Of a DNA stretch of 64,000 nt, positions 37,861 to 57,794 are shown one piece after another; positions within the stretch are counted from its first letter, which is position 1, and each line of letters starts with the position of its first letter. This stretch comes from Pseudomonadota bacterium. GTDB lineage: Bacteria; Pseudomonadota; Gammaproteobacteria; Burkholderiales; Thiobacillaceae. Where the stretch lies: assembly GCA_021848725.1 (NCBI GenBank), contig JAJZTS010000004.1, positions 1 to 64,000 on the forward strand, written 5' to 3'. The notes below the pieces were generated by a model. That model had not been told where the DNA came from. It worked only from the letters and a program-made list of their open reading frames with translations, and searched no databases. The position numbers and the translations under genes were made by a program.

Positions 37861-38556
37861 ATGGCTAAGCAATCCAAGCGCGTGCAGGCCCTGAAGGCCA
37901 AGGTCGATCGCAACAAGCTGTATGTTGTGGATGAGGCGCTGGCCCTGGTGAAAGAGGCGGCTACCGCCAAGTTCGACGAATCCGTCGATGTCGCGGTGAA
38001 CCTCGGCGTCGATCCCCGCAAATCCGACCAGGTGGTGCGCGGCTCCGTCGTGCTGCCGCGCGGCACCGGCAAGGCCGTGCGGGTCGCCGTGTTCGCCCAG
38101 GGCGCCGCGGCTGAGGCCGCCAAGGGCGCCGGCGCCGATATCGTCGGTTTCGACGATCTGGCCGCCGATGTCAAGGCCGGCAAGATGGACTTCGACGTGG
38201 TCATCGCCACCCCGGACGCCATGAAGGTGGTCGGCCAGTTGGGCCAGATTCTCGGCCCGCGCGGCCTGATGCCGAACCCCAAGGTCGGTACCGTGACCCC
38301 GAACGTGACCGAGGCGGTGAAGAACGCCAAGGCCGGCCAGGTTCAGTATCGCACCGACAAGGCCGGTATCGTCCATGCCACCATCGGTCGCGCCTCCTTC
38401 GGCGTCGATGCGCTGAAAGAGAACCTGTCCGCGCTGGTCGAGGCCCTGAACAAGGCCAGGCCGGCCGGTGCCAAGGGTATCTACATGAAAAAAGTGGCCA
38501 TCTCCTCCACCATGGGTGTGGGTGTGCGGGTGGACCAGTCCAGCCTGGCCCAGTAA
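37861..38556 (+). CDS. rplA: 50S ribosomal protein L1
   Basis: This 231-residue protein of the L1 stalk binds 23S rRNA and usually represses its own operon. Conserved segments are [37 protein letters not shown] and [14 protein letters not shown]. The start at 37861 gives the family N-terminus MAKQSKR; an in-frame ATG 18 bp upstream lies in the rplK end. Confidence 0.98.
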   Translation: MAKQSKRVQALKAKVDRNKLYVVDEALALVKEAATAKFDESVDVAVNLGVDPRKSDQVVRGSVVLPRGTGKAVRVAVFAQGAAAEAAKGAGADIVGFDDLAADVKAGKMDFDVVIATPDAMKVVGQLGQILGPRGLMPNPKVGTVTPNVTEAVKNAKAGQVQYRTDKAGIVHATIGRASFGVDALKENLSALVEALNKARPAGAKGIYMKKVAISSTMGVGVRVDQSSLAQ

Positions 38557-38886
38557 TCGGCTTGGCGCAGTAAGTATTTTGGGCTGTCCGCTGCCGGTAT
38601 GGGGCGGGCAGGTTGTCCAAGACCGGAGGGGAGTCGGGTTTCGATTGCAGGGTACGGGTTAGAACAAACCCGGACTTGTTCTGAACGACGACTCTTAATC
38701 CAGGCTATAGGGCTATCGATTTTGGGGTTTTCTGAACCCTGCAGTCCGTACCCTGAATCCTGACCCACCGCAGACGGCGTCACCCGAACAGGTTTAACGC
38801 AAGTTGCTCCTGAATCAGGTCGCCGTAAGGGTGGTGCCTCGTCGTCGATGGGGCGCCGTTTTTAGGCTTGATAGGAGGAAGACCGC
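38557..38886 (+). promoter_or_regulatory. Structured rplJ-rplL leader (L10/L7-L12 autoregulatory region)
   Basis: This gene-free 330-bp gap has a foldable leader. A 10-nt element at 38648-38657 (CAGGGTACGG) is complementary to 38746-38755 and would enclose two inner hairpins: AGAACAA/TTGTTCT (38661-38682) and GGGTT/AACCC (38725-38739). A multi-branched leader bound by L10(L12)4 is well established upstream of rplJ in other bacteria. I do not see a confident promoter. Confidence 0.6.
38833..38863 (+). terminator. Attenuator-like hairpin before rplJ
   Basis: An 8-bp stem (GGTGCCTC paired with GGGGCGCC, including two G-U pairs) with a 9-nt loop is followed by GTTTTT, ending 23 nt before the rplJ start. 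It has terminator form within the leader, so conditional termination is plausible. Confidence 0.55.
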
Positions 38887-39384
38887 ATGAGTCTGAATCT
38901 GGAAGACAAAAAAGCCGTTGTGGCCGAGGTGGCGGCGCAGGTCGCCAACGCTCAGACCATCGTGCTGGCCGAATATGCCGGCGTTACGGTGGATGCACTC
39001 ACCCAACTGCGCGTCAAGGCGCGTCAGTCCGGTGTGTACCTGCGCGTGTTGAAGAACACCCTGGCGCGCCGTGCGGTGGCGGATACGCCGTTTGCGCCGC
39101 TGGCCGAGCAAATGACCGGCCCGCTGATCTACGGTATTTCCGTCGATCCGGTGGCGGCGGCAAAGGTGTTGAACGACTTCGCCAAGGGTAACGACAAGCT
39201 GGTGCTGAAGGTCGGCGTCTATTCGGGCAAGTTGCTCGATAAGGCCGGCGTGCAGGCCTTGGCCTCGATCCCGAGCCGCGACGAACTGCTGGCCAAGCTG
39301 CTCGGCGTCATGCAGGCGCCGGTATCCGGCTTTGCTTGCGCGCTGGCCGCCTTGGCCAAGCAGCGCGAAGAAGCCGCGGCTTAA
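38887..39384 (+). CDS. rplJ: 50S ribosomal protein L10
   Basis: This 165-residue protein anchors L7/L12 dimers to the ribosomal stalk. [31 protein letters not shown] at the start and the [12 protein letters not shown] rRNA-binding loop are typical, with an Ala-rich C-terminal helix for L12 binding. It has the strong Shine-Dalgarno TAGGAGGAAG. Confidence 0.97.
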   Translation: MSLNLEDKKAVVAEVAAQVANAQTIVLAEYAGVTVDALTQLRVKARQSGVYLRVLKNTLARRAVADTPFAPLAEQMTGPLIYGISVDPVAAAKVLNDFAKGNDKLVLKVGVYSGKLLDKAGVQALASIPSRDELLAKLLGVMQAPVSGFACALAALAKQREEAAA

Positions 39385-39420
39385 TCGACCTTATACGTAT
39401 CTGGATTTAGGAGTATTGAC

Positions 39421-39798
39421 ATGGCTGTTACCAAAGAAGACATCCTCGAAGCCGTCGGCTCGATGACCGTGATGGAACTGAACGACCTGGTCAAGGCGTT
39501 CGAAGAGAAGTTCGGCGTGTCCGCTGCCGCGATGGCCGTGGCCGCCCCCGCCGGTGGCGGCGGCGCTGCCGCTGCAGCCGAAGAGAAGACCGAGTTCGAC
39601 GTGATCCTGTCCAGCGCTGGCGCCAACAAGGTCAACGTCATCAAGGTCGTTCGCGCGGTGACCGGCCTGGGCCTGAAAGAAGCCAAGGACCTGGTCGACG
39701 GCGCGCCCAAGGCGGTCAAGGAAGGCTGCCCCAAGGCCGAGGCCGAGGACATCAAGAAGCAGCTTACCGAAGCTGGCGCCACTGCCGAGATCAAGTAA
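39421..39798 (+). CDS. rplL: 50S ribosomal protein L7/L12
   Basis: This 125-residue stalk protein recruits translational GTPases. It has an N-terminal dimerisation helix pair, an Ala/Gly-rich hinge (about 38-54) and a C-terminal domain with [29 protein letters not shown]. It has a strong Shine-Dalgarno (TAGGAG). Only one copy is present. Confidence 0.98.
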   Translation: MAVTKEDILEAVGSMTVMELNDLVKAFEEKFGVSAAAMAVAAPAGGGGAAAAAEEKTEFDVILSSAGANKVNVIKVVRAVTGLGLKEAKDLVDGAPKAVKEGCPKAEAEDIKKQLTEAGATAEIK

Positions 39799-39841
39799 TT
39801 TCGGCGTGCGCCGGGCTATTGCCGGTGTATGGCTGGTGGAC

Positions 39842-39866
39842 CCGGGTCTGCGAGGAGCAGGCCCGG
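39842..39866 (+). terminator. Hairpin in rplL-rpoB gap
   Basis: A 10-bp stem (CCGGGTCTGC/GCAGGCCCGG, one G-U pair) with a GAGGA loop lies 43 nt after rplL. A T-rich stretch (CCTTTTGGTTTTG) follows about 10 nt later. The equivalent E. coli gap holds an attenuator and an RNase III site that set the L12:RNA polymerase ratio; the same job is inferred here. Confidence 0.55.
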
Positions 39867-40027
39867 CCCGCCGGCCTTTTGGTTTTGAAAAAATCGTTCG
39901 CGTCATAGAGGAAAGCAGAAGTCAGATGAAAGAGGCGGTTGCCGTGCAAGCCCACTCTCACCTGTCTTTTGTGCAGGCAACGATCGATTTCCGTTCCTTG
40001 ATCGCCTTCTCCTGATAAGGGGTCACC

Positions 40028-44137
<4,110 letters not shown>

Positions 44138-44204
44138 TTAGCAAGAAGAGGGCCGCAAGGCGCATTTCTGGCACACGATTTAACCCTAACGGGGGTATAG
44201 CACG

Positions 44205-48397
<4,193 letters not shown>

Positions 48398-48401
<4 letters not shown>

Positions 48402-48426
48402 CAGCCCCTCTTTACACCTCTAGAAT
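48398..48426 (+). promoter_or_regulatory. Consensus promoter of the str operon, overlapping the rpoC stop
   Basis: TTGACA (48398-48403) and TAGAAT (48421-48426) have a 17-bp spacer. The TGA stop of rpoC (48399-48401) is part of the -35 hexamer. This is one of the best promoter matches in the window and would drive rpsL-rpsG-fusA-tuf. Confidence 0.88.
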
Positions 48427-48446
48427 GCGCGGTCTTTTTCTGGCGG

Positions 48447-48476
48447 CGGCCCGCGAGGCGACTCGTGGGCCGTTTT
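48447..48476 (+). terminator. Hairpin between rpoC and rpsL
   Basis: The stem CGGCCCGCGAG/CTCGTGGGCCG (11 bp, one G-U) has a GCGA tetraloop and is followed by TTTT. Because it lies downstream of the str promoter it may terminate rpoBC transcripts and also attenuate str transcripts. Confidence 0.75.
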
Positions 48477-48527
48477 GTACAGGCAAAACCGATTTTAAGT
48501 AGCTGATTTTTCGAGAAGGCGCGAGCA

Positions 48528-48905
48528 ATGCCAACCATTAACCAGCTTGTGCGCAAGGCGCGCAAGGCCCCGATTGAGAAGAGCAAGGTACCAGCCATGG
48601 AGTCCTGCCCGCAGAAGCGTGGCGTGTGTACCCGTGTCTATACCACGACCCCGAAGAAGCCGAACTCGGCCTTGCGTAAAGTCGCCAAGGTTCGCTTGTC
48701 CAACGGCTTTGAGATCATCGGTTATATCGGTGGTGAAGGCCACAACCTGCAAGAGCACTCGGTGGTGCTGGTGCGTGGCGGCCGGGTTAAGGACTTGCCG
48801 GGTGTGCGCTACCACATCGTGCGTGGCAGCCTGGATACCCAGGGCGTCAAGGATCGGAAGCAGTCGCGCTCGAAGTACGGTGCCAAGCGCCCGAAAGCGG
48901 CCTAA
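48528..48905 (+). CDS. rpsL: 30S ribosomal protein S12
   Basis: This 125-residue decoding-centre protein matches S12 throughout. K43 (in [12 protein letters not shown]) and K88 (in [13 protein letters not shown]) are wild type, so no streptomycin-resistance substitution is seen at the classic sites. It is the first gene of the str operon. Confidence 0.98.
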   Translation: MPTINQLVRKARKAPIEKSKVPAMESCPQKRGVCTRVYTTTPKKPNSALRKVAKVRLSNGFEIIGYIGGEGHNLQEHSVVLVRGGRVKDLPGVRYHIVRGSLDTQGVKDRKQSRSKYGAKRPKAA

Positions 48906-48928
48906 TGCTGAATTGAGGATAGAGAACT

Positions 48929-49399
48929 ATGCCACGTCGTCGTGAAGTCCCTAAGCGCGAGATCCTGCCGGATCCGAAATTTGGTAACCAGGAAGTTGCC
49001 AAGTTCATGAACGTCATCATGAGCAGCGGCAAGAAGTCCGTTGCCGAGCGCATCGTCTATGGTGCCTTCGATCAAATTAGTCAGAAGAGCGGCAAGGATC
49101 CCCTTGAGGTGTTCTCCTCCGCCCTGGCCAACATCAAGCCGGTGGTCGAGGTGAAAAGCCGTCGCGTCGGTGGCGCCAACTATCAGGTGCCGGTGGAAGT
49201 GCGTCCGGCTCGCCGTCTGGCTCTGGCCATGCGCTGGTTGAAGGAAGCTGCCCGCAAGCGGGGCGAGAAGTCCATGGGCGCTCGTCTGGCTGGCGAATTG
49301 ATCGATGCGGCCGAGGGTCGCGGCGGCGCCATGAAGAAGCGCGAGGAAGTGCACCGTATGGCCGAAGCCAACAAGGCCTTCAGTCATTTCCGTTTTTAA
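48929..49399 (+). CDS. rpsG: 30S ribosomal protein S7
   Basis: This 156-residue protein nucleates assembly of the 30S head. [19 protein letters not shown] and [21 protein letters not shown] are diagnostic ends. It lies 23 bp after rpsL; in E. coli S7 represses the operon through the rpsL-rpsG gap, but this gap looks too short for the same structure. Confidence 0.98.
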   Translation: MPRRREVPKREILPDPKFGNQEVAKFMNVIMSSGKKSVAERIVYGAFDQISQKSGKDPLEVFSSALANIKPVVEVKSRRVGGANYQVPVEVRPARRLALAMRWLKEAARKRGEKSMGARLAGELIDAAEGRGGAMKKREEVHRMAEANKAFSHFRF

Positions 49400-49417
49400 A
49401 GAATTAGGTGAAATAAA

Positions 49418-51506
49418 GTGGCTCGTACCACCCCCATCGAACGCTATCGCAATATCGGCATCTCGGCGCACATCGACGCCGGCAAGACCACCACGACCGA
49501 GCGTGTCCTGTTCTACACCGGTAAGTCCCACAAGATCGGTGAAGTGCATGACGGCGCTGCCACCATGGACTGGATGGAGCAGGAGCAGGAACGCGGTATC
49601 ACCATCACCTCCGCGGCGACCACCGCCTTCTGGCGCGGCATGGATGGCAAGTACCCCGAGCATCGCATCAACATCATCGACACCCCGGGCCACGTCGACT
49701 TCACCATCGAGGTCGAGCGCTCCATGCGGGTGCTGGACGGTGCCTGCATGGTCTATTGCGCGGTGGGTGGCGTGCAGCCCCAGTCTGAAACGGTGTGGCG
49801 CCAGGCCAACAAATACGGCGTGCCCCGCCTGGCCTTCGTCAACAAGATGGACCGTTCCGGCGCCAATTTCTTCAAGGTCTACGATCAGATGCGTGCGCGT
49901 CTGAAGGCCAACCCGGTTCTGCTGCAGGTGCCCATCGGCGCCGAGGATACTTTTGCTGGCGTGGTCGACCTGGTCAAGATGAAAGCGATCTTCTGGGATG
50001 ATGCCTCCCAGGGTATGAAATTCGAGTATCGCGACATCCCGGCCGAGTTGGTCGATACCTGCAAGGAATGGCGTGAGAAGATGGTCGAGGTGGCCGCCGA
50101 GGCTAGCGAAGACCTGATGAACAAGTACCTCGAGGAAGGCGATCTGCCGGAAGAGGAGATCAAGCAGGCGCTGCGTACCCGTACCATCGCCAGTGAAATC
50201 GTGCCGATGCTGTGCGGCTCTGCCTTCAAGAACAAGGGCGTGCAGGCCATGCTCGATGCCGTGGTCGACTATTTGCCGTCGCCGCTCGATATTCCGCCGG
50301 TCAAGGGCGAGAAGGAAAACGGCGAGCCGGACGAGCGCAAGGCCGACGACAGCGAGCCGTTCTCCGCGCTGGCGTTCAAGATCATGACCGACCCCTATGT
50401 CGGCCAGCTCACCTTTTTCCGGGTCTATTCCGGCGTGGTGAACTCGGGCGACACCATCTACAACTCGGTCAAGGGCAAGAAAGAGCGCCTGGGCCGCATC
50501 CTGCAGATGCACGCCAACAACCGGGAAGAGATCAAGGAAGTGCGCGCCGGCGACATCGCCGCCGCTGTCGGACTGAAAGAGGCGATCACGGGCGATACCC
50601 TGAGTGCGTTGGACAAACCGATCATCCTCGAGCGCATGGAATTCCCCGAGCCGGTGATCCACGTCGCCGTCGAGCCGAAGACCAAGGCCGACCAGGAAAA
50701 GATGGGCCTGGCCCTGAACCGCTTGGCCCAGGAAGACCCGTCCTTCCGCGTTCGTACCGACGAAGAATCCGGTCAGACCATCATCTCCGGTATGGGTGAA
50801 TTGCACCTGGAGATTCTGGTCGACCGCATGAAGCGCGAGTTCGGCGTCGAGGCCAATGTCGGTGCCCCGCAGGTGGCCTACCGCGAAGCGATCCGCAAGG
50901 CGGTCGAGGTCGAAGGCAAGTTCGTCAAGCAGTCCGGCGGTAAGGGTCAGTACGGCCACGTCTGGATCAAGATGGAACCGAACGAGATGGGCAAGGGCTA
51001 CGAGTTCGTCGACGCCATCAAGGGTGGCTCGGTGCCGCGCGAATACATCCCCGCGGTCGACAAGGGCCTGAAGGATTCGCTGCCGAATGGCGTGCTGGCC
51101 GGCTTCCCGGTGGAAGACGTCAAGGTGACCCTGTTCGACGGTTCCTACCACGAGGTGGACTCCTCCGAGCAGGCGTTCAAGATGGCCGCCAGCATGGCCT
51201 TCAAGGAAGGCATGCGCAAGGCCAATCCGGTTCTGCTTGAGCCGATGATGGCGGTCGAGGTCGAGACCCCCGAGGACTACATGGGCGACGTCATGGGCGA
51301 CCTGTCCTCCCGTCGCGGCATGATCCAGGGCATGGAAGACCTGCCCGGCGGCAAGGCGATCAAGGCCGAGGTGCCGTTGTCCGAGATGTTCGGTTACTCG
51401 ACCCAGCTGCGCTCGCTGTCCCAGGGTCGCGCCACGTACACCATGGAATTCAAACACTACTCCGAGGCGCCGAAAAACGTCGCGGATGCCATCATCAACA
51501 AGAAGT

Positions 51507-51508
<2 letters not shown>
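49418..51508 (+). CDS. fusA: Elongation factor G
   Basis: This 696-residue translocase GTPase starts at GTG after AGGTGAAATAA. G1 is [13 protein letters not shown], with [21 protein letters not shown] and [10 protein letters not shown] for nucleotide binding, then domains II-V ending with the [13 protein letters not shown] segment. Length is typical. The stop overlaps the ribosome-binding segment of the second tuf copy, which begins 11 bp later. Confidence 0.98.
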
Positions 51509-52710
<1,202 letters not shown>

Positions 52711-52721
52711 GAAGGCAAACC

Positions 52722-53033
52722 ATGCAAAGCCAGAAGATTCGCATCCGCCTGAAGGCGTATGACTACAAACTGATCGACCAGTCCGCCATGGAAATCGTGG
52801 ATACCGCCAAACGGACCGGCGCCGTGGTCAAGGGCCCCGTGCCCTTGCCCACCTCGATCGAGCGCTTCAACCTGCTGCGTTCGCCGCACGTCAACAAGAC
52901 CTCGCGCGACCAGCTGGAAATGCGCACCCACAAGCGCCTGATGGACATCATCGACCCGACGGATAAGACCGTCGACGCCCTGATGAAGCTGGACCTGCCG
53001 GCGGGTGTGGACGTCGAGATCAAGTTGCAGTAA
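52722..53033 (+). CDS. rpsJ: 30S ribosomal protein S10 (NusE)
   Basis: This 103-residue protein is both an S10 of the 30S head and the NusE partner of NusB and NusG in antitermination. [29 protein letters not shown] and the [22 protein letters not shown] loop are typical. It follows tuf by 11 bp and precedes a 110-bp gap with a hairpin. Confidence 0.98.
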   Translation: MQSQKIRIRLKAYDYKLIDQSAMEIVDTAKRTGAVVKGPVPLPTSIERFNLLRSPHVNKTSRDQLEMRTHKRLMDIIDPTDKTVDALMKLDLPAGVDVEIKLQ

Positions 53034-53143
53034 ACTCGCGCCCTTTTCCACAGGCGGAACTATTCTTTCTTGCCTGTGGTCTGTGTGCGTTTAATTTAGA
53101 TACCGCCGGCCAATTGAAGTCGGCGCCTTAAAAGGAAACGAAA
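53034..53143 (+). promoter_or_regulatory. rpsJ-rplC spacer with hairpin and possible promoter
   Basis: An 8-bp stem CCACAGGC/GCCTGTGG (53048-53079) closes a 16-nt pyrimidine-rich loop. A weak promoter-like pair, TTGCCT (53070-53075) and TAATTT (53092-53097), overlaps its right arm with 16-bp spacing. In E. coli the S10 operon is regulated by L4 upstream of rpsJ; here the only sizeable gap is after rpsJ, so any control would act on rplC onwards. Confidence 0.4.
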
Positions 53144-53788
53144 ATGAGTCTAGGCCTTGTCGGTCGCAAGATCGGCATGACCCGCATTTTCGCTGATGAC
53201 GGTACCTCCGTCCCGGTGACTGTGCTGGACATGTCGAACAATCGCGTCAGCCAAGTAAAGACCGTAGCAACGGATGGCTATGATGCCGTTCAGCTTGCCT
53301 ACGGCAGCCGTAAGCCCAATCGCGTGACCAAAGCCATGGCGGGCCACTTCGCCAAGGCCAGTGTCGAGGCGGCGGCAGGCATGACCGAATTCCCCGTTGC
53401 CGCTGATGTTGCGGGCCAGTATCAGGCCGGCACCAGCGTGACTGTCGAAATTTTCCAGCCTGGCCAAATGGTCGATGTCTCGGGTGTGACCCAAGGTAAG
53501 GGTTTCGCCGGCACGATCAAGCGCCATAACTTCAGCTCGCAGCGTGCCTCGCACGGTAATTCCCGTTCGCACAATGTGCCGGGTTCTATCGGTCAGGCAC
53601 AGGATCCGGGCCGGATCTTCCCGGGTAAGCGCATGTCGGGTCATATGGGTGCGGCGAATCGCACCATCCAGAACCTGGAAGTGGTGCGTGTCGATAACGA
53701 GCGTCAGCTGCTGTTGATCAAGGGTGCCGTTCCGGGCCCTAAAGGTGGCGACGTGGTCGTGCGTCCGGCCGTGAAAGGGGGCGCATAA
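53144..53788 (+). CDS. rplC: 50S ribosomal protein L3
   Basis: This 214-residue protein binds near the 3' end of 23S rRNA and starts 50S assembly. [25 protein letters not shown] and the central loop [13 protein letters not shown], plus [34 protein letters not shown], are diagnostic. Its stop overlaps the rplD start (TAATG). Confidence 0.98.
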   Translation: MSLGLVGRKIGMTRIFADDGTSVPVTVLDMSNNRVSQVKTVATDGYDAVQLAYGSRKPNRVTKAMAGHFAKASVEAAAGMTEFPVAADVAGQYQAGTSVTVEIFQPGQMVDVSGVTQGKGFAGTIKRHNFSSQRASHGNSRSHNVPGSIGQAQDPGRIFPGKRMSGHMGAANRTIQNLEVVRVDNERQLLLIKGAVPGPKGGDVVVRPAVKGGA

Positions 53789-54411
53789 TGGAACTGAAGA
53801 TGATTAATGCCCAGGGTGCCGATGCCGGTGCCGTGTCGGCATCCGATACCCTGTTCGGTCGCGAGTACAACGAGGCCCTGGTGCATCAGCTGGTCAAGGC
53901 TTTTTTGGCCAATGCCCGTCAAGGCACCCGCGCCCAGAAGGATCGCGAGCAGGTCAAGCACAGCACCAAGAAGCCGTTCCGTCAGAAAGGCACCGGCCGT
54001 GCCCGTGCCGGTATGACCTCCAGCCCGTTGTGGCGCGGAGGCGGTCGGATCTTCCCGAACAGCCCCGACGAGAACTTCACCGAGAAGGTGAATCGCAAGA
54101 TGTATCGCGCCGGCATGGCCTCCATCCTGTCTAAGCTGGCCCAAGATGGCCGCTTGAAGGTGGTCGATGGCTTCACGGTCGAGGCGCCCAAGACCAAGTT
54201 GATGGCTGCCAAGATCAAGGATATGGGCATGAGCAACCGCGTGTTGATCATCACCCCCGAGGTCGATGACAACTTGTGGCTGTCTTCCCGTAACCTGCAC
54301 AACGTGCTGGTGCTGGAGCCTCATCAAGCCGACCCGTGGAGCCTGGTCCGTTTCGACCATGTGCTGATGACACGCGATGCGGTGAAGTCGTTCGAGGAGA
54401 TGTTCGCATGA
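53788..54411 (+). CDS. rplD: 50S ribosomal protein L4
   Basis: This 207-residue protein lines the peptide exit tunnel; in E. coli it also represses the S10 operon. The conserved loop [30 protein letters not shown] and the C-terminal [19 protein letters not shown] are present. It is translationally coupled at both ends: TAATG with rplC and ATGA with rplW. Confidence 0.98.
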   Translation: MELKMINAQGADAGAVSASDTLFGREYNEALVHQLVKAFLANARQGTRAQKDREQVKHSTKKPFRQKGTGRARAGMTSSPLWRGGGRIFPNSPDENFTEKVNRKMYRAGMASILSKLAQDGRLKVVDGFTVEAPKTKLMAAKIKDMGMSNRVLIITPEVDDNLWLSSRNLHNVLVLEPHQADPWSLVRFDHVLMTRDAVKSFEEMFA

Positions 54412-54719
54412 ATACCGTGAAGATGAACGAGGAGCGCCTGATGCAGGTCATCCTCGCGCCGGTGATCTCCGAGAAGAGCACGCGCGTGGCCGATCAGAAC
54501 GAGCAGGTCGTATTCCAGGTGGCACCCGATGCCACCAAGCCTGAGATCAAGGCGGCGGTCGAGCTGCTGTTCAAGGTCCAGGTCAAGGATGTGAAAGTGG
54601 CCAATGTCAAAGGCAAGATGAAGCGTTTCGGTCGCTTCTTTGGTCGCCGCGACAACTGGAAGAAGGCATACGTTTGCCTGAAGCCGGGCCAGGAACTGAA
54701 CTTTGTGGCAGGGGAATAA
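54408..54719 (+). CDS. rplW: 50S ribosomal protein L23
   Basis: This 103-residue protein sits at the tunnel exit and docks trigger factor and [41 protein letters not shown] is the family core. The ATG overlaps the rplD stop (ATGA) and gives the short N-terminus [14 protein letters not shown]; an in-frame ATG at 54336 is inside rplD and rejected. Confidence 0.97.
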   Translation: MNTVKMNEERLMQVILAPVISEKSTRVADQNEQVVFQVAPDATKPEIKAAVELLFKVQVKDVKVANVKGKMKRFGRFFGRRDNWKKAYVCLKPGQELNFVAGE

Positions 54720-54722
54720 GCC

Positions 54723-55550
54723 ATGGCTCTGGTAAAACTTAAACCGACTTCCAACGGCCGTCGTGCCGTGGTCAAGGTGGTCACGCCTGGTTTGCACAAG
54801 GGTGCGCCCCATGCTGCTTTGCTGGAGAAGCAAAAGCAGAAGGCTGGCCGTAACAACAACGGTCATATCACCACCCGGCACAAGGGTGGTGGTCACAAGC
54901 ATCATTACCGTATCGTCGACTTCAAGCGCGACAAGGACGGCATCGTGGCCAAGGTCGAGCGTATCGAATACGACCCGAACCGCAGCGCCCATATTGCCCT
55001 GCTGTGCTATGCCGATGGCGAGCGGCGCTACATCATCGCCCCGCGCGGTCTCGAGGCTGGCGCCCAGGTGGTGAGCGGTGCCGAGGCTCCGATCAAGCCG
55101 GGCAACACCCTGCCGCTGCGCAACATCCCGGTCGGTAGCACGGTGCATTGCATCGAGATGCAGCCGGGCAAGGGTGCCCAGTTGGCGCGTGCTGCCGGCA
55201 CCAGCGTCCAGTTGCTGGCGCGCGAAGGCAGTTATGCCCAGTTGCGTCTGCGTTCCGGCGAAATCCGCAAGGTGCACGTCGATTGCCGTGCCACCATCGG
55301 CGAGGTCGGCAACGAAGAGAACAACCTGCGTTCCTACGGCAAGGCTGGCGCCATTCGTTGGCGCGGTATCCGCCCGACGGTGCGTGGCGTCGCGATGAAC
55401 CCGGTCGATCACCCGCATGGTGGTGGCGAGGGCCGTACCGGCGAGGGCCGTGTGCCCGTGTCGCCGTGGGGTCAGCCGACCAAGGGTTATCGTACCCGCA
55501 GCAACAAGCGCACCGACAATATGATCGTGCGTCGCCGTCACAAAGCGTAA
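54723..55550 (+). CDS. rplB: 50S ribosomal protein L2
   Basis: This 275-residue protein contacts the peptidyl transferase centre. [22 protein letters not shown] and the C-terminal [21 protein letters not shown], with the functionally important histidine, are intact. It starts 3 bp after rplW. Confidence 0.98.
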   Translation: MALVKLKPTSNGRRAVVKVVTPGLHKGAPHAALLEKQKQKAGRNNNGHITTRHKGGGHKHHYRIVDFKRDKDGIVAKVERIEYDPNRSAHIALLCYADGERRYIIAPRGLEAGAQVVSGAEAPIKPGNTLPLRNIPVGSTVHCIEMQPGKGAQLARAAGTSVQLLAREGSYAQLRLRSGEIRKVHVDCRATIGEVGNEENNLRSYGKAGAIRWRGIRPTVRGVAMNPVDHPHGGGEGRTGEGRVPVSPWGQPTKGYRTRSNKRTDNMIVRRRHKA

Positions 55551-55563
55551 GGGGTGAGTTGAA

Positions 55564-55842
55564 ATGGCTCGTTCAGTAAAGAAAGGCCCGTTCGTTGACG
55601 GGCATCTCATGAATAAAGTAGTGGCGGCTCACTCCGCCGGCGACAAGCGCCCGATCAAAACCTGGTCGCGCCGCTCGACGGTTCTGCCCGATTTCATCGG
55701 TCTGACCATCGCCGTGCACAACGGTAAGCAGCATATCCCCGTGTATGTCACGGAAAACATGGTGGGCCACAAGCTCGGCGAGTTTTCGCTGACCCGTACT
55801 TTCAAGGGTCATGCCGCCGACAAGAAGGTCAAGAAGAAGTAA
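55564..55842 (+). CDS. rpsS: 30S ribosomal protein S19
   Basis: This 92-residue head protein contacts S13 and the A-site t[42 protein letters not shown] and [16 protein letters not shown] are typical. The Shine-Dalgarno GGGGTGAG precedes ATG. Confidence 0.98.
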   Translation: MARSVKKGPFVDGHLMNKVVAAHSAGDKRPIKTWSRRSTVLPDFIGLTIAVHNGKQHIPVYVTENMVGHKLGEFSLTRTFKGHAADKKVKKK

Positions 55843-55852
55843 GGAGAGCATG

Positions 55853-56182
55853 ATGAGAGTTTCTGCCGTATTGCGGGGCACTCGGCTTTCCGCACAAAAG
55901 GCCCGCCTGGTGGCTGATCTGGTTCGCGGCAAGCCCGTGGACAAGGCCCTGAACATCCTGGCCTTCACCCCGAACAAGGGTGCGGGCGTGATCAAGAAGG
56001 TGCTGGAGTCGGCGATCGCCAATGCCGAGCACAACGAAGGTGCCGATATCGATGCCCTGAAGGTCGCTACGATTTTCGTCGACGAGGGTCCGGTGCTCAA
56101 GCGCTTTACCGCGCGCGCCAAGGGTCGCGGCAACAGGATTACCAAGCCTACATGTCACATCACTGTGACCGTTGGCGACTGA
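55853..56182 (+). CDS. rplV: 50S ribosomal protein L22
   Basis: This 109-residue tunnel-constriction protein shows [26 protein letters not shown] and the extended loop [18 protein letters not shown]. Two adjacent ATGs (55850 and 55853) follow AAGGAGAG; the second gives better spacing and the usual N-terminus MRVSAVLRG. Confidence 0.97.
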   Translation: MRVSAVLRGTRLSAQKARLVADLVRGKPVDKALNILAFTPNKGAGVIKKVLESAIANAEHNEGADIDALKVATIFVDEGPVLKRFTARAKGRGNRITKPTCHITVTVGD

Positions 56183-56193
56183 GGGATAGCGAA

Positions 56194-56901
56194 ATGGGAC
56201 AGAAGATTCATCCGACCGGCTTCCGCTTGAGCGTGACCCGCAACTGGTCCTCCAAGTGGTTTGCCAATAGCAAGGGCTTTGGCAGCACCCTGATCGAAGA
56301 CATCAAAGTGCGCGACTTTCTGAAAAAGAAGTTGAACCATGCTTCTTTGAGCCGCATCCAGATCGAGCGTCCGGCCAAGAATGCCCGCATCACCCTGTTC
56401 TCGGCGCGTCCGGGCGTGGTGATCGGCAAGAAGGGCGAGGATATTGAGAATCTGCGCAAGCAGGTGCAGGCCATGATGAGCGTGCCGGTGACCCTGAACA
56501 TCGAGGAAGTGCGCAAGCCTGAGACCGATGCCCAGATTATCGCCGACTCGATCGCCAACCAGCTGGAAAAGCGGATCATGTTCCGCCGCGCGATGAAGCG
56601 TGCGATGCAGAACGCGATGCGCTTCGGTGCTCAGGGTATCAAGATCATGAGCTCCGGCCGATTGAACGGCGCCGAGATCGCCCGCACCGAGTGGTACCGC
56701 GAAGGTCGTGTGCCGCTGCACACCCTGCGTGCCGATATCGACTACGGTTTTGCCGAAGCCAACACCACCTACGGTGTGATCGGCATCAAGGTTTGGGTCT
56801 ACAAGGGCGAGAGCGTGGGTCGCGGCGAGAAGCCTGTGGCCGCTCCCGAGCCCGAGAAACGTGGCAAGAAGTCAGGAGTGAAACATGCTGCAGCCGGCTA
56901 G
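56194..56901 (+). CDS. rpsC: 30S ribosomal protein S3
   Basis: This 235-residue protein forms the mRNA entry site. [22 protein letters not shown], the KH-domain [18 protein letters not shown] and the C-terminal domain [31 protein letters not shown] are complete. It overlaps rplP by 17 bp, coupling their translation. Confidence 0.98.
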   Translation: MGQKIHPTGFRLSVTRNWSSKWFANSKGFGSTLIEDIKVRDFLKKKLNHASLSRIQIERPAKNARITLFSARPGVVIGKKGEDIENLRKQVQAMMSVPVTLNIEEVRKPETDAQIIADSIANQLEKRIMFRRAMKRAMQNAMRFGAQGIKIMSSGRLNGAEIARTEWYREGRVPLHTLRADIDYGFAEANTTYGVIGIKVWVYKGESVGRGEKPVAAPEPEKRGKKSGVKHAAAG

Positions 56902-57301
56902 AAGGAAATTCCGCAAGGAGCAGAAGGGCCGCAACACCGGCGTCGCTACCCGCGGTGCCAAGGTGAGCTTCGGCGAATTCGGCTTGAAGGCGATCGGCCG
57001 TGGCCGGATTACCGCCCGTCAGATCGAAGCTGCGCGTCGTGCGATGACACGTCACGTCAAGCGCGGTGGCCGTATCTGGATTCGTATCTTCCCGGACAAG
57101 CCGATCTCCCAGAAGCCGGCGGAGGTGCGTATGGGTAACGGTAAAGGTACGCCCGAGTACTACGTGGCCGAGATTCAGCCGGGCAAGATGCTGTATGAGA
57201 TGGAAGGTGTGAGCGAAGAGTTGGCGCGTGAGGCGTTCAAGCTGGCCGCCGCAAAGCTGCCCATTCCCACCATGTTTGTGACCCGTCAGATCGGGGGCTG
57301 A
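56885..57301 (+). CDS. rplP: 50S ribosomal protein L16
   Basis: This 138-residue protein sits near the A-site tRNA elbow. [18 protein letters not shown] and [33 protein letters not shown] are diagnostic. The ATG lies within rpsC (17-bp overlap) after AAGTCAGGAG. Confidence 0.98.
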   Translation: MLQPARRKFRKEQKGRNTGVATRGAKVSFGEFGLKAIGRGRITARQIEAARRAMTRHVKRGGRIWIRIFPDKPISQKPAEVRMGNGKGTPEYYVAEIQPGKMLYEMEGVSEELAREAFKLAAAKLPIPTMFVTRQIGG

Positions 57302-57303
57302 TC

Positions 57304-57504
57304 ATGAAAGCAAATGATTTGAGAGCCAAGAGCCAGGATGAGCTCAAGAAAGAACTGATGGACCTATTGCGGGCCCAGTTCAGCTTGCGCATGCAGCTTG
57401 GCACCCAGCAGACCAATAAGACCCACGAGCTTCGCAAGGTGCGCCGGGATATCGCCCGCGTGCGTACCGTCATGCACGAATCGAAGCTCAAGGCCGGCAA
57501 CTGA
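57304..57504 (+). CDS. rpmC: 50S ribosomal protein L29
   Basis: This 66-residue helical protein lies near the exit tunnel. [31 protein letters not shown] and the [13 protein letters not shown] helix are the family pattern. It starts 2 bp after the rplP stop. Confidence 0.97.
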   Translation: MKANDLRAKSQDELKKELMDLLRAQFSLRMQLGTQQTNKTHELRKVRRDIARVRTVMHESKLKAGN

Positions 57505-57514
57505 GAGGTAGATG

Positions 57515-57787
57515 ATGGCCGAGCAAGAGAAGAGCAAAAACGTTCGCGCACTGACTGGCAAGGTCGTGAGCGACAAGATGGACAAAACGGTGACCGTGCT
57601 GGTCGAGCGTAAGGTCAAGCACCCGCTCTATGGCAAGATTATCCGCATGTCCAAGAAATATCATGCGCATGACGAGAAGAACGAGTATCACGAAGGTGAT
57701 ACCGTGCAGATCGAGGAGTGTCGCCCGCTGTCCAAGACCAAAGCTTGGACCGTGAGCAAGCTTATCGAAAAGGCGCGTATCGTCTAA
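57515..57787 (+). CDS. rpsQ: 30S ribosomal protein S17
   Basis: This 90-residue OB-fold primary 16S-binding protein shows [30 protein letters not shown] and [17 protein letters not shown]. Two consecutive ATGs occur (57512, 57515); the second has normal spacing from GAGAGG. It is the last gene of the S10 operon before an internal promoter/terminator region. Confidence 0.97.
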   Translation: MAEQEKSKNVRALTGKVVSDKMDKTVTVLVERKVKHPLYGKIIRMSKKYHAHDEKNEYHEGDTVQIEECRPLSKTKAWTVSKLIEKARIV

Positions 57788-57794
57788 AAAGCGC

